Below are positions 7,844 through 14,867 of a DNA stretch of 21,620 bases, piece after piece. The notes under the pieces were generated by a model that ran no database searches, was not told where the DNA came from, and saw only the letters and a list, made by a program, of their open reading frames with translations. The DNA comes from a virus, in the IMG/VR virus record IMGVR_UViG_3300035698_025078, positions 1 through 21,620 of that record, one strand, 5' to 3'. The first letter of the stretch is position 1; every line of letters begins with the position of its first letter. The position numbers and the translations under genes were made by a program.

Positions 7844-8379
7844 GGTTTCAATCCTATGAATTCGGCGACGGTCGGTTGCGGCCCGAAATAGACCTCGTCG
7901 AAATAGCGCGTCATGGTTTCGTGAAATTCCTCGACGCTGAAAAATGGCGACGTGTGCAATTCATTCGGCGAGCCCTGGGGCTCGATGGGGGCCTGAATAT
8001 AGATCGCGCCGCCGGGGACGAGGACGCGGACGAACTCGGCCAGGGCCGCATCACGGCGCGCAAAATGCTCGATGGCGTGACGCGTGAAAATAAAATCCAT
8101 GGACTCGCAGCTATGCGGGACGCGTTCGGCCTGGGCCGTGGCGACGGGCAGGCCGCGCTCGCGTGCGCGATGTGCGAATTCGGCGACGGGCTCAATGCCG
8201 AAACACGCGGCGCGAGGCCAGCGCGCCTTGAGCGCGGCGAGGCCCGCACCCGAGTTACAGCCGACGTCGAGCAGCACGCCCGAGACCGGGCCGAGCTCCA
8301 TCTCAATCCGTTCGGCGGCGGCCATGTAGCCCGCGACCATCGCATCGCCCTGGTCGCCTACGCGTGATTGGTCAGCCAT
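7834..8379 (-). CDS. Class I SAM-dependent methyltransferase, 181 aa
   Basis: Residues 37-45 (LDVGCNSGAG) form the glycine-rich SAM-binding motif I, E63 in FGIEP is the acidic residue that binds the ribose, and HAIEHFARRD (101-110) and VPGGAIYIQAP (121-131) are the usual motifs of the Methyltransf_11/25 group. Such enzymes often methylate sugars or small metabolites, and the two glycosyltransferases directly upstream, overlapping by 8 bases, point to a glycan substrate. There is no DPPY/NPPY motif, so it is not a DNA adenine enzyme. The substrate is inference. Confidence 0.88.
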   Translation of the reverse strand: MADQSRVGDQGDAMVAGYMAAAERIEMELGPVSGVLLDVGCNSGAGLAALKARWPRAACFGIEPVAEFAHRARERGLPVATAQAERVPHSCESMDFIFTRHAIEHFARRDAALAEFVRVLVPGGAIYIQAPIEPQGSPNELHTSPFFSVEEFHETMTRYFDEVYFGPQPTVAEFIGLKPCQ

Positions 8380-9577
8380 GGAGCAGCTCCTTATATTCGG
8401 CGATTGCGGCCATCATCTTGTTGGCGTTGTGATGGTGGAATTTCTGATAGGCCCATACGCGCGTTGCGTTGACGCCGCCGATGGGCTTGTGGGTTTCGGC
8501 GGTCAGGCGCGCGCGGCGAATTGCGTTGGCGAGAACGATGGGGTCGGCTTCGGGGATGATGAGGCCGTAGTCGTCGGTGACGGTGCCGGACGGTTCGATT
8601 TGTTCGGCGGTGGGCGCGGCGACAAAGTCAAAACTGAACCCCTTGTAGGTCACGAGCGGTATCCCGCAGAGTTGCGATTCGACGAGCGGCTGGCCGAGGT
8701 TTTCGGCCTTGGACGGCGAGCAATAAACATCGAGGCAGCGATAGAACATCGGCATCGCTTCGCGCGGAAAACGTGCGCCGATGAAGTGAACGCGGTCGCC
8801 AAGACCGAGTTTCTTCGCGAGGTTTTTCGAGTCTTGAAGCACGTCCGCCTCGGACTTGCCTTCGCGCAGCCCGTCGGGGCTTTTGGCGCGGACCTTGGAG
8901 AGCAGTTGGGCGGGTGTGTGGAGGATGACATAGTGCAGGTCGGGCATTTCGGGCGCGAGGAGCGCGAGCGCCTTGAGCACGTCGTCGCCGCCCTTGCTGT
9001 TTGGCGTGTTGCCGATGGTGCCGAGACAAAACGCGTCGCTCGGGATGCCGTATTTGTATTTTAAGCGCGCGGTGACGCGTTGGTCATAACTGGACATGGC
9101 GGGGCAAAACAGGTCGGCGTCAAAGACGCTCGGCACGAGTCGCATTTTGTCGGCGGGGACGCCGTGGCGTTTGTAGATTTCGATTGAGTAGGGGCAGATG
9201 ACGCCGATAAATTTCCGCGTGCAGATCAAATCGATCACGCGGTTTTCCGAGGCGCGGCGCACGGCAGGGTCGGCGTCGACGCAGCTGAAGACTGAGCCGT
9301 TCGACCCGTACCACCAAAGGCAGGGGATTTTGCGCGCGTCGCAGGCGTCGGCGACGAGTTGTGCGTGGGAGTTGGCGATCATCAGTTGATGCCATGTGCC
9401 GGCGAGGACGACGGCGTCGACATCGGCGCCGTTTTTAATCATTGTCCACGCGCCTGCGGTCGGGTCCATGGGGATGATCTCGTGGCCGAGGCGCATGAGT
9501 GCTTCGCCCATTTCGTGACCGCGTAATGCGCCGCCGACGCCATAGTGATCTTGGGCGTGAATGCCTAGAATTTTCAT
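8372..9577 (-). CDS. Glycosyltransferase family 4 (GT-B fold)
   Basis: 401 aa starting MKILGIHAQDHYGVGGALRG, with an N-terminal Rossmann-like half. The C-terminal half carries the family 4 nucleotide-sugar site: LGTIGNTPNSKGGDDVLKAL (about 185-204), FIGARFPREAMPMFYRCLDV (about 265-284) and YCSPSKAENLGQPLVESQLC (285-304). E292 and E300 form the EX7E motif that contacts the donor sugar phosphate. It transfers a sugar from an NDP-sugar with retention of configuration. ATGA overlap with the upstream glycosyltransferase means coupled translation. No membrane segment. Donor and acceptor are unknown; modification of a virion protein or of a host surface glycan are both possible. Confidence 0.93.
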   Translation of the reverse strand: MKILGIHAQDHYGVGGALRGHEMGEALMRLGHEIIPMDPTAGAWTMIKNGADVDAVVLAGTWHQLMIANSHAQLVADACDARKIPCLWWYGSNGSVFSCVDADPAVRRASENRVIDLICTRKFIGVICPYSIEIYKRHGVPADKMRLVPSVFDADLFCPAMSSYDQRVTARLKYKYGIPSDAFCLGTIGNTPNSKGGDDVLKALALLAPEMPDLHYVILHTPAQLLSKVRAKSPDGLREGKSEADVLQDSKNLAKKLGLGDRVHFIGARFPREAMPMFYRCLDVYCSPSKAENLGQPLVESQLCGIPLVTYKGFSFDFVAAPTAEQIEPSGTVTDDYGLIIPEADPIVLANAIRRARLTAETHKPIGGVNATRVWAYQKFHHHNANKMMAAIAEYKELLHG

Positions 9578-10812
9578 GTGTCTTCGTCCTCCTTGAGTTG
9601 TGCGAGTAGCGCGGTGGCGATGAGGGCGATGCCCATTGTGAGCAGGTCGCGCGACGAGGTTTTTTTAGCGGCGCGCGTCGGCTCGGGCACGGGTTCGGGT
9701 GCGGTGGCCTTGACGGGCGGCGCGGATTTATAGAGCGCGTCATAGGCCCCGGCGACGGCGCACGGGCTGATTTTGAGTTGCATGGCAAGGGCGGCGGGTT
9801 GCGTGTCGATCGCGCCGCGCGCGACGCTGGCGAGGCTGAGCGCGATGCTGTCGTCGGTGCCGTCGGTGCGAATGACGGCGTCGCCATAGCCGTCGAACAT
9901 GGGCGAGTTATTGACGATGACGGGCGTGCCCGACATGACGCTGAGTGCGACGGTTCCGGATGAACTTTGCAGGGTCCATTGATGGTTGAGGACGATGGCG
10001 TGCGCGGATTGGAGTTGTTTATAGAGATCGTCCTCGGTGAGAAATTCCTCGACGATTTCGATGGCGTGCCCGAAGACGCGCAGTTGTTCGAGTTCGGCGA
10101 TGTTCTGGCGATGCTCGCCGGTGATGGGTTTTCCGATGACGCGATAGTGCGCGTTGGGGTAGCCCATTGCGCGGAGTTTATTGATGGCGCGGGCGGTGAC
10201 GATCTGGCCCTTGCCTTTGCCGGGGAAACCCCACGAGACGACAAGCGGGCCGGGGTCGCTTTTTTGCCCGGTCGTCTCACGGGGTTTTGGGGCGGCCAGG
10301 GGGATGAGTTTGATCGGGTTTTTCAGGACGATGTGATAGTCGTCGGCGTATTTTGTGAGGGCTTCGATCATGCCGGAGGTTCCGGCGACGATGAAATCTA
10401 TCTCGCGGAGCATGGCTTTGTAGGAGCGGACAAAGACCTCGCGCATGTCGACGCCGTGGACGGTGGCGACGGTGACGACGTCATGCTCGCGCGCCCATTT
10501 ACCGAATTCGAGCATGGACGAGTAGGGGAAAAAGCCGGGGTCAAATTGTAGGTGGATGATGCCCGCGTTGAGTTTTTCAGCTTCGGCGGCGATGTCTTTG
10601 AGCGCGGTTTTACGCGAGCGTTTCCAGACGCGTCGCACGTCATATTCCGGCGTCTCGTTCGGCGTTTCGTACCAGGGCGGCGGGTCTTCGGCGAGGATGA
10701 TTTGCTGAACGGTTTCGGGCAGTTCGCCGAGCCAGTAGCTCAGATGCTTGGCGACGCCGCAGGGGACGCCCCAGGGGGTTGCGTGCGCGATGATGTTTCT
10801 GTCTGGCCGCAT
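9574..10812 (-). CDS. Glycosyltransferase (GT4-like) with degenerate EX7E and hydrophobic C-terminal tail
   Basis: 412 aa from the ATG at 10812, which has a TAGGA ribosome site and follows the stop at 10821; an in-frame ATG 29 codons upstream lies inside the previous gene. The GT-B layout is clear: N-terminal HATPWGVPCGVAKHLSYW, then LVVSWGFPGKGKGQIVTA (about 190-207) and VMSGTPVIVNNSPMF (292-306). At the site where family 4 has EX7E, serines stand at 283 and 291, so the donor-phosphate glutamates are missing. A Pro/Ala-rich linker (365-382) leads to a hydrophobic helix (LLTMGIALIATALLAQL, 390-406) that may anchor it in the membrane. ATGA overlap joins it to the next enzyme. Confidence 0.88.
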   Translation of the reverse strand: MRPDRNIIAHATPWGVPCGVAKHLSYWLGELPETVQQIILAEDPPPWYETPNETPEYDVRRVWKRSRKTALKDIAAEAEKLNAGIIHLQFDPGFFPYSSMLEFGKWAREHDVVTVATVHGVDMREVFVRSYKAMLREIDFIVAGTSGMIEALTKYADDYHIVLKNPIKLIPLAAPKPRETTGQKSDPGPLVVSWGFPGKGKGQIVTARAINKLRAMGYPNAHYRVIGKPITGEHRQNIAELEQLRVFGHAIEIVEEFLTEDDLYKQLQSAHAIVLNHQWTLQSSSGTVALSVMSGTPVIVNNSPMFDGYGDAVIRTDGTDDSIALSLASVARGAIDTQPAALAMQLKISPCAVAGAYDALYKSAPPVKATAPEPVPEPTRAAKKTSSRDLLTMGIALIATALLAQLKEDEDT

Positions 10813-10820
10813 GTGTTTTC

Positions 10821-11153
10821 CTAAGTGGCGTAGAGGGTGACGGTGGCGTCGCCGGCGCCGCACGCACCGGCATTCGTGATGAAGAGATTTGTGACGCACA
10901 ACACGGTTTCGGGTTTTTTGTACTTATTGGCCGCGCCGGCGGCGACGGCGATGGCGCCATTCGTTGTCGCGTTGAATTTGATGGTGATGTCGGCGTCGGT
11001 CTCGACCTCGATGTAGCGCGCCTGGCCGAGGCTTGCGCGGCGTCCGAGGGCTTTGAGCAGGGCGGACAGGTCAACTTCCTGGTCCGTGGTGCCGCCGTAG
11101 ACGGTGAACTGCGCGTAGTAATACTGCTGGTTGCGTGAATCCTTTGTGAACAT
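10821..11153 (-). CDS. Small virion-like protein, 110 aa, function unknown
   Basis: An AAGGA ribosome site precedes the ATG at 11153. The protein opens MFTKDSRNQQYYYAQFTVYG and has a beta-rich, Ala/Gly/Thr-rich second half (IKFNATTNGAIAVAAG) with two cysteines (VLCVTNL and GACGAGD). That composition fits a small capsid decoration or tail-surface protein. It follows the membrane-anchored coiled-coil gene and precedes the glycosyltransferases. No family recognised; virion role inferred from composition and position. Confidence 0.7.
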   Translation of the reverse strand: MFTKDSRNQQYYYAQFTVYGGTTDQEVDLSALLKALGRRASLGQARYIEVETDADITIKFNATTNGAIAVAAGAANKYKKPETVLCVTNLFITNAGACGAGDATVTLYAT

Positions 11154-11155
11154 AA

Positions 11156-11488
11156 TTACTGTCCTTTCTCGCGGACGCGGGAGAGTTGGAAGAGAATGGC
11201 GTCGAGCTTTTTGTTGACGATTTTCGACTGGGCCTCGATGGCCTTCAGGCGTTCGTCAACGCGGCCGATGGCGTTTTCGTTTGCGCGGGATCGGTCGTCT
11301 ATTTTTTCAATCGTCGCGGACTGGACGGTGATGGCGGCGGCGACGTCTTGGCGCGAACCGCTGGCGAGCGAGATGAGCCAGCCCATGAGTGCGCTGACGA
11401 GGATGAAGGACGCGAGGACGACGCCGCGGGTGTTTCGTCCGAAATCGCAACCGGGTCGCAGTTTTACCGTAGGGGTGCCTTCGCCCAT
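11156..11488 (-). CDS. Membrane-anchored coiled-coil protein, 110 aa
   Basis: The ATG at 11488 has a GAGAGG ribosome site and overlaps the end of the head-tail joining gene; the longer frame to 11599 would run inside that gene with shadow-like Arg/Pro composition. It has a basic/polar N-terminal 22 residues, one membrane segment (GVVLASFILVSALMGWLISL, about 22-41), then a long helix with heptad pattern (ATIEKIDDRSRANENAIGRV) to the C-terminus. The topology (membrane anchor plus coiled coil) recalls holin-like or XhlA-type lysis accessory proteins, which are common in phages, but no lysin lies nearby. A role in lysis or membrane attachment is inference. Confidence 0.72.
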   Translation of the reverse strand: MGEGTPTVKLRPGCDFGRNTRGVVLASFILVSALMGWLISLASGSRQDVAAAITVQSATIEKIDDRSRANENAIGRVDERLKAIEAQSKIVNKKLDAILFQLSRVREKGQ

Positions 11489-11490
11489 GG

Positions 11491-11847
11491 TTATGCCTCT
11501 CGATAATTGCCGGGGATTGTTTCGGTCGCTTCGGCGCGGGCGACACTGAGCGCCCACTTGACGCCGTTGAGGTTTCGCGGTTTTTTTGTGACGGTCCATG
11601 TTTCGTTGGTGGCGTGGCGAGTGAGCGTGGCCTCGCGTTCGGGGTTGGCGATGTCTGAGGTGCGGACGTTGACGACGGCCTCTTGCGTGTCGTGTGCGCC
11701 GTCATCGCGGACGTCGGGCTCGGGGGCGCGTGTGACCCACTCGGCGTCGATGATGAGGGCGGACCCGATTTTCGGCGTGTAGGTTGTGCGTTCGCCGAAG
11801 AGTCGAACGTCGAGTGCTGAATTCATATGGCCTGCAAAGTCAAACAT
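11491..11847 (-). CDS. Head-tail joining protein (lambda gpFII / Phage_attach-like)
   Basis: 118 aa. The start MFDFAGHMNSALDVRLFGER, then TYTPKIGSALIIDAEW, follows the typical FGE-x-Y-P opening of FII-type joining proteins that complete the head so the tail can attach. A VRTSDIANPEREATL strand and a short beta-rich C-terminus agree with the small beta-barrel of that family. It lies two genes after the major capsid protein, as in lambda-like order. A GAGAG ribosome-site-like sequence precedes the ATG. Similarity is by pattern only. Confidence 0.72.
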   Translation of the reverse strand: MFDFAGHMNSALDVRLFGERTTYTPKIGSALIIDAEWVTRAPEPDVRDDGAHDTQEAVVNVRTSDIANPEREATLTRHATNETWTVTKKPRNLNGVKWALSVARAEATETIPGNYREA

Positions 11848-11871
11848 TTTTTCTCTCGCGTAAGGCGGCGA

Positions 11872-11918
11872 CCCGGCGGGGCGGCTGGTCGCGGCAGCCG
11901 TTGAGGACTCCCGCCGGG
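11872..11918 (-). other. Compound hairpin between cement-like and head-tail joining genes
   Basis: The arms CCCGGCGGG (11872-11880) and CCCGCCGGG (11910-11918) are perfect 9-base complements. Inside the loop CGGCTG (11882-11887) and CAGCCG (11895-11900) form a second 6-base stem. On the transcribed minus strand no run of T follows, so it is not a standard Rho-independent terminator. It could stabilise or process the mRNA, or attenuate between head genes. Confidence 0.55.
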
Positions 11919-11934
11919 CCTGATGGCGTCTTTT

Positions 11935-12339
11935 TTAGAACAATGCTTTGAAGATGACGGACGAGGCGGAGGCGTCGGCACCGCCGGCGGACAGAGTGGC
12001 CTGGGCGCGGACATAGCGATAGACGTCCACGGGCAGGCGGAAGTTTTTCGTCGCGGCGGCGGCTCCGGCGCCGGCGGCGCCGGTCTGGGTGAGGATCGTC
12101 TCGGCGATGGTGACGAAGGAGCTGTTGTCGAGCGAGTGCTGGATGTTGTACTTCATCGTCTCGCCGTTCGGGAGCGGCGTGGTGCCGAGCGCGGGCGCGA
12201 CGACACAGACTTCCATGTCGGCGAGGAAGTCGCCCTTGGCGCTGTTTTTCAGATCGAGCGCGACGGTTTGGACGCTGCCGGCGGCGGCGGGCAGGGCGAT
12301 GGTTTTCGAGAGGCTTGCGTCTTCGACTTTGTAACCCAT
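11935..12339 (-). CDS. Candidate capsid cement/decoration protein, 134 aa
   Basis: It follows the major capsid gene with a strong AAGGAG ribosome site. The sequence is Ala/Gly/Thr/Ser-rich and beta-rich (SLSKTIALPAAAGSVQTVAL near the N-terminus, YRYVRAQATLSAGGADASAS near the C-terminus). This resembles Bbp16-type capsid cement proteins, which trimerise on the capsid surface and stabilise it after expansion. Position right after the capsid protein supports this. The name is a pattern match without alignment. Confidence 0.68.
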   Translation of the reverse strand: MGYKVEDASLSKTIALPAAAGSVQTVALDLKNSAKGDFLADMEVCVVAPALGTTPLPNGETMKYNIQHSLDNSSFVTIAETILTQTGAAGAGAAAATKNFRLPVDVYRYVRAQATLSAGGADASASSVIFKALF

Positions 12340-12359
12340 TTTGGGTCTCCTTATTCTGC

Positions 12360-12386
12360 CCCGCCCCCGGCGTGTCCGGGGGCGGG
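12360..12386 (-). other. Strong hairpin between major capsid and cement-like genes
   Basis: CCCGCCCCCGG (12360-12370) and CCGGGGGCGGG (12376-12386) are exact complements of 11 bases around a 5-base loop, nearly all G-C pairs. The following minus-strand sequence is GGGCAGAATAAGGAG, the next gene's ribosome site, with no run of T. It probably acts as a 3' stabiliser for capsid mRNA, a partial terminator, or an attenuator setting capsid:cement ratio. The structure is seen; the role is inference. Confidence 0.7.
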
Positions 12387-12400
12387 ATTTCTTGCGCGGC

Positions 12401-13336
12401 TTATGCCGCGGTTTCGGTGTTGAGGATGCTGGTGGTCGGCTCGATCGGCACGCCGAACGCTTCCTCGGGGAAGGGCGCGGGGGCGCCGGTCGGGCTCGTG
12501 GCGGTGCGGCTGTTCTGCAACTGCTTTTGCAGGCGCGGCGTCATGTAGAAGACGTCGGGCTTGAAGTGCAGGTTCGTGGTGAATCGTTCGAGGAGGCTGG
12601 CGAGCAGATCGTCGGTGAGGAGTTGTGTGGACGCATCGACGGCGGCCTCGACGTTCTTGATTCGCCCGATGCTGTACTGGTTTCCGACCTGGACGCCGAG
12701 CCAACCCTGGAGCGATTGCGCGAGGGCCCACATGTTGCCGGTGCTGGCGGCGACGAGTTGCTCGATAATATCGCCCTCGTCGAAGCACCCGTCTTTGCCG
12801 AAGACCCAGCGGGTGTTTTTGACACCCCACTTGACGGCCCAGACGCTGGAGGTGTCGGCGCCGGATCCGGAGGCGTTGACTTCCATCGCCGAGACGACCG
12901 AGTCGACGAGCCCGGCATGGCCGTAGGCCGCGCCGGTGACGCCGGACGCGGTGCCATAATAGAACTGCTTGCAGACTGAATCGATGGCGCCCTCCATGTG
13001 GGATTCGGCCTCTTCGGCGCAGACGGCCTCGGGGCCGTTTTCGCTGGCGTTCGCGACGGCCTTGTCGATGCTCCACGACGCGTCGGTAATGAAGCATTCG
13101 ACGAGGCGATTTTCGACGGTCTGCTTGGTGGTTTCGACGCCGTTGTTGGCCTGGCGGAAGCCGACGTCGGGGAGGGCGGTGCGGACACGGGTTTTGTACT
13201 GCGTGCCCTTGATGGTGCGGGCGTCGCCCTTGCGGAATTCGGGGTACGGCTTGCTGGCCTCGTCAATGAGGCCGACCACGATATCGCTGTTGTTGCGGAT
13301 GGCGATGTCGAGGAGGGTGGTTCTGTCTTCTGCCAT
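12401..13336 (-). CDS. Major capsid protein (HK97-type fold)
   Basis: 311 aa with an AGGAG ribosome site. The N-terminus (MAEDRTTLLDIAIRNNSDIV) is followed by KGDARTIKGTQYKTRVRTAL, VENRLVECFITDASWSIDKA, WAVKWGVKNTRWVFG and C-terminal DVFYMTPRLQKQLQNSRTAT. I recognise this as a capsid family common in environmental siphophages, with conserved RTIKG and TRVRT blocks and a C-terminal LQNSRTAT stretch. It follows the protease/scaffold gene, as lambda E follows C/Nu3. The protein forms the icosahedral shell. No separate delta domain is obvious; scaffolding is supplied by the nested product upstream. Confidence 0.92.
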   Translation of the reverse strand: MAEDRTTLLDIAIRNNSDIVVGLIDEASKPYPEFRKGDARTIKGTQYKTRVRTALPDVGFRQANNGVETTKQTVENRLVECFITDASWSIDKAVANASENGPEAVCAEEAESHMEGAIDSVCKQFYYGTASGVTGAAYGHAGLVDSVVSAMEVNASGSGADTSSVWAVKWGVKNTRWVFGKDGCFDEGDIIEQLVAASTGNMWALAQSLQGWLGVQVGNQYSIGRIKNVEAAVDASTQLLTDDLLASLLERFTTNLHFKPDVFYMTPRLQKQLQNSRTATSPTGAPAPFPEEAFGVPIEPTTSILNTETAA

Positions 13337-13376
13337 GATTCTGTTCTCCTACTCGTGTTCGGGTTTTTTGCGGGGA

Positions 13377-13913
13377 CTATTTGGACTTGTTGCGCTTGGC
13401 GGCCATGGCGGCGGCGATCTTGGCGCGGTTCGCGCCGAGGGCCGGGGTGAGTTCCTTTTCGGCCTTGGCGCGGGCCTCCTCTTCGGGCGAGACGCTTTGG
13501 GCCTGGGCGGGTTCGGTTTCGCCGCCGAGTTTTTCGACGACGGCGCGCAGGCGTTCGTTTTCGGCTTTGAGCGATGCGTGATGCGCCTCGATGGTTTCGG
13601 GGCGGGCCATGCCTTTGGCGAAGGCGTTGACGGCAAACTCGCTGCCGACGATTTCGGCCAGTTCGGCCAGTTCGGCGCGGGGGTTTGTTTGCGCCTGGGC
13701 TTCAGGCGCGGCGTCGGGCGCGGCGTCGGGCTCGGGGGAGGTTTTGTTCTCTTCGGGCTTGATGACGGGCTCAGCGACGGTGTTGTCGGTTTCCGGTTTC
13801 GACGCGGGTGCGGCGGCGGGGACGACTGTTTTGTCTTCGACGGGGGCGGCGACGGGCGCTTCCTCCGGCGTTGCCGTGGCTTTGTCGCCACGGAGTTTCG
13901 AGAGCAGGCTCAT
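13377..13913 (-). CDS. Nested scaffold protein made from an internal start (Nu3-like), 178 aa
   Basis: Inside the protease gene, in the same frame, an ATG at 13913 (residue 319 of the long product) is preceded by AAGGAG at 13925-13920 with 6 bases between. This is as strong a ribosome site as that of any gene here and has no purpose for the long protein. The product begins MSLLSKLRGDKATATPEE, is Pro/Ala/Glu-rich to about residue 80, then helical with a LKAENERLRAVVEKLGG coiled coil and a Lys-rich end. This matches a scaffolding protein that guides capsid assembly. The arrangement mirrors lambda C/Nu3. Confidence 0.85.
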   Translation of the reverse strand: MSLLSKLRGDKATATPEEAPVAAPVEDKTVVPAAAPASKPETDNTVAEPVIKPEENKTSPEPDAAPDAAPEAQAQTNPRAELAELAEIVGSEFAVNAFAKGMARPETIEAHHASLKAENERLRAVVEKLGGETEPAQAQSVSPEEEARAKAEKELTPALGANRAKIAAAMAAKRNKSK

Positions 13914-14867
13914 AGAATTCTCCTTAGTTGCCTGAGCCTCGGCCAGAGTTTCTGTCCGGCCTTTGGTTTCGCCGGACGCAAGTGTCCGGCCTGTGTTTGA
14001 CGCGTTTGCCTGAGCCTTTGCGAGTGCGGCGTCGGCGTTGAGGACGCCGTTGATGAGTCCGAGTTTTGTGGCTTCGGGGGCGAGCCATGCCTGTCCTGTG
14101 GCGAGGGCGGCGACGGTTTCCGGGGTGAGTCCGCGCCCGCGCGCGACGGTTTCGACGAAGATTGAGGCAAGGTCGTCAATTCGTTTCTGGCTGGGTTTGA
14201 TGTCGTCATCGGTGATGGCGACGCCGTCTTCGCCGACGCCCTTGTAGGGGCCGGAGCGAAGGCGAATAACGCGGACACCGGCTTCGGCGTAGGCTTCGGA
14301 CGTGTCTTCGCAAATTGTGTAGACGCCGATGGAACCGACGACGGCGGTTTGATTAGCGGTGACGATGTCGGCTTGTGAGGCAACCCAATAGGCGGCGGAT
14401 GCACCCATGTCTTCGATGTGGGCGTAGATAGGCTTGTGGCCTCGGGCGTTGTAGACGGCGTCGGCGAGTTCCTGAATGCCCCACATTTCCCCGCCGGGGC
14501 TTTCGATGGCGAGGAGGATGGCGCTGACCGCGCTGTCGCTAAGAGCGTTTTGAATGGTGTCTTGTGTTTTAGCGGAGGAGGTGGCTTCGAGGCACATAAG
14601 GTCCATCCACACGGGAACGTCTTTGAGCATGAGCCCTGTGATGGGGATGACGGCGACGCCGTTGAGAATGTCGTAGCCGGGGCCGTCATGGGCGACGGGT
14701 TTGTTGGTGAGCGACATGAGGTCTTTGGCTTGGACGTTGACGCCGGTGAACGCGGCCATGTGGCGGCCCGAGAGGGCGTCTATGATTTCGTCAAGATATG
14801 GGCCGTTGACGGCCCACTGGCGGGTGCGGACGCGGCTGAGGATTGTGTTGCGGGCTTTCGGGTCCAT
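13377..14867 (-). CDS. Prohead protease (S49, SppA/lambda gpC-like) with C-terminal scaffold
   Basis: 496 aa; its ATG overlaps the portal stop (TAATG), with a GAGGAG ribosome site. Residues 70-280 form the S49 domain: VAVIPITGLM (71-80), IESPGGEMWG (121-130), MGASAAYWVASQ (154-165) with nucleophile S157, VVGSIGVYT (177-185) and SGPYKG with general base K209. The 52-residue spacing of Ser and Lys is that of SppA and lambda gpC. From residue 319 the chain becomes Pro/Ala/Glu-rich and then helical, a scaffold domain. The enzyme matures the prohead by cleaving scaffold and itself. A nested start makes the scaffold separately, as lambda C makes Nu3. Confidence 0.93.
   Translation of the reverse strand: MDPKARNTILSRVRTRQWAVNGPYLDEIIDALSGRHMAAFTGVNVQAKDLMSLTNKPVAHDGPGYDILNGVAVIPITGLMLKDVPVWMDLMCLEATSSAKTQDTIQNALSDSAVSAILLAIESPGGEMWGIQELADAVYNARGHKPIYAHIEDMGASAAYWVASQADIVTANQTAVVGSIGVYTICEDTSEAYAEAGVRVIRLRSGPYKGVGEDGVAITDDDIKPSQKRIDDLASIFVETVARGRGLTPETVAALATGQAWLAPEATKLGLINGVLNADAALAKAQANASNTGRTLASGETKGRTETLAEAQATKENSMSLLSKLRGDKATATPEEAPVAAPVEDKTVVPAAAPASKPETDNTVAEPVIKPEENKTSPEPDAAPDAAPEAQAQTNPRAELAELAEIVGSEFAVNAFAKGMARPETIEAHHASLKAENERLRAVVEKLGGETEPAQAQSVSPEEEARAKAEKELTPALGANRAKIAAAMAAKRNKSK
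13920..13925 (-). promoter_or_regulatory. Internal ribosome binding site for the nested scaffold
   Basis: AAGGAG on the minus strand, 6 bases upstream of an in-frame ATG inside the protease gene. It decides the start of the short product. Confidence 0.85.

Noticed and set aside
11489-11599. Longer start for the membrane coiled-coil protein
   Set aside because: The extension lies in the head-tail joining gene in another frame and is Arg/Pro-rich; ATG at 11488 has its own ribosome site.
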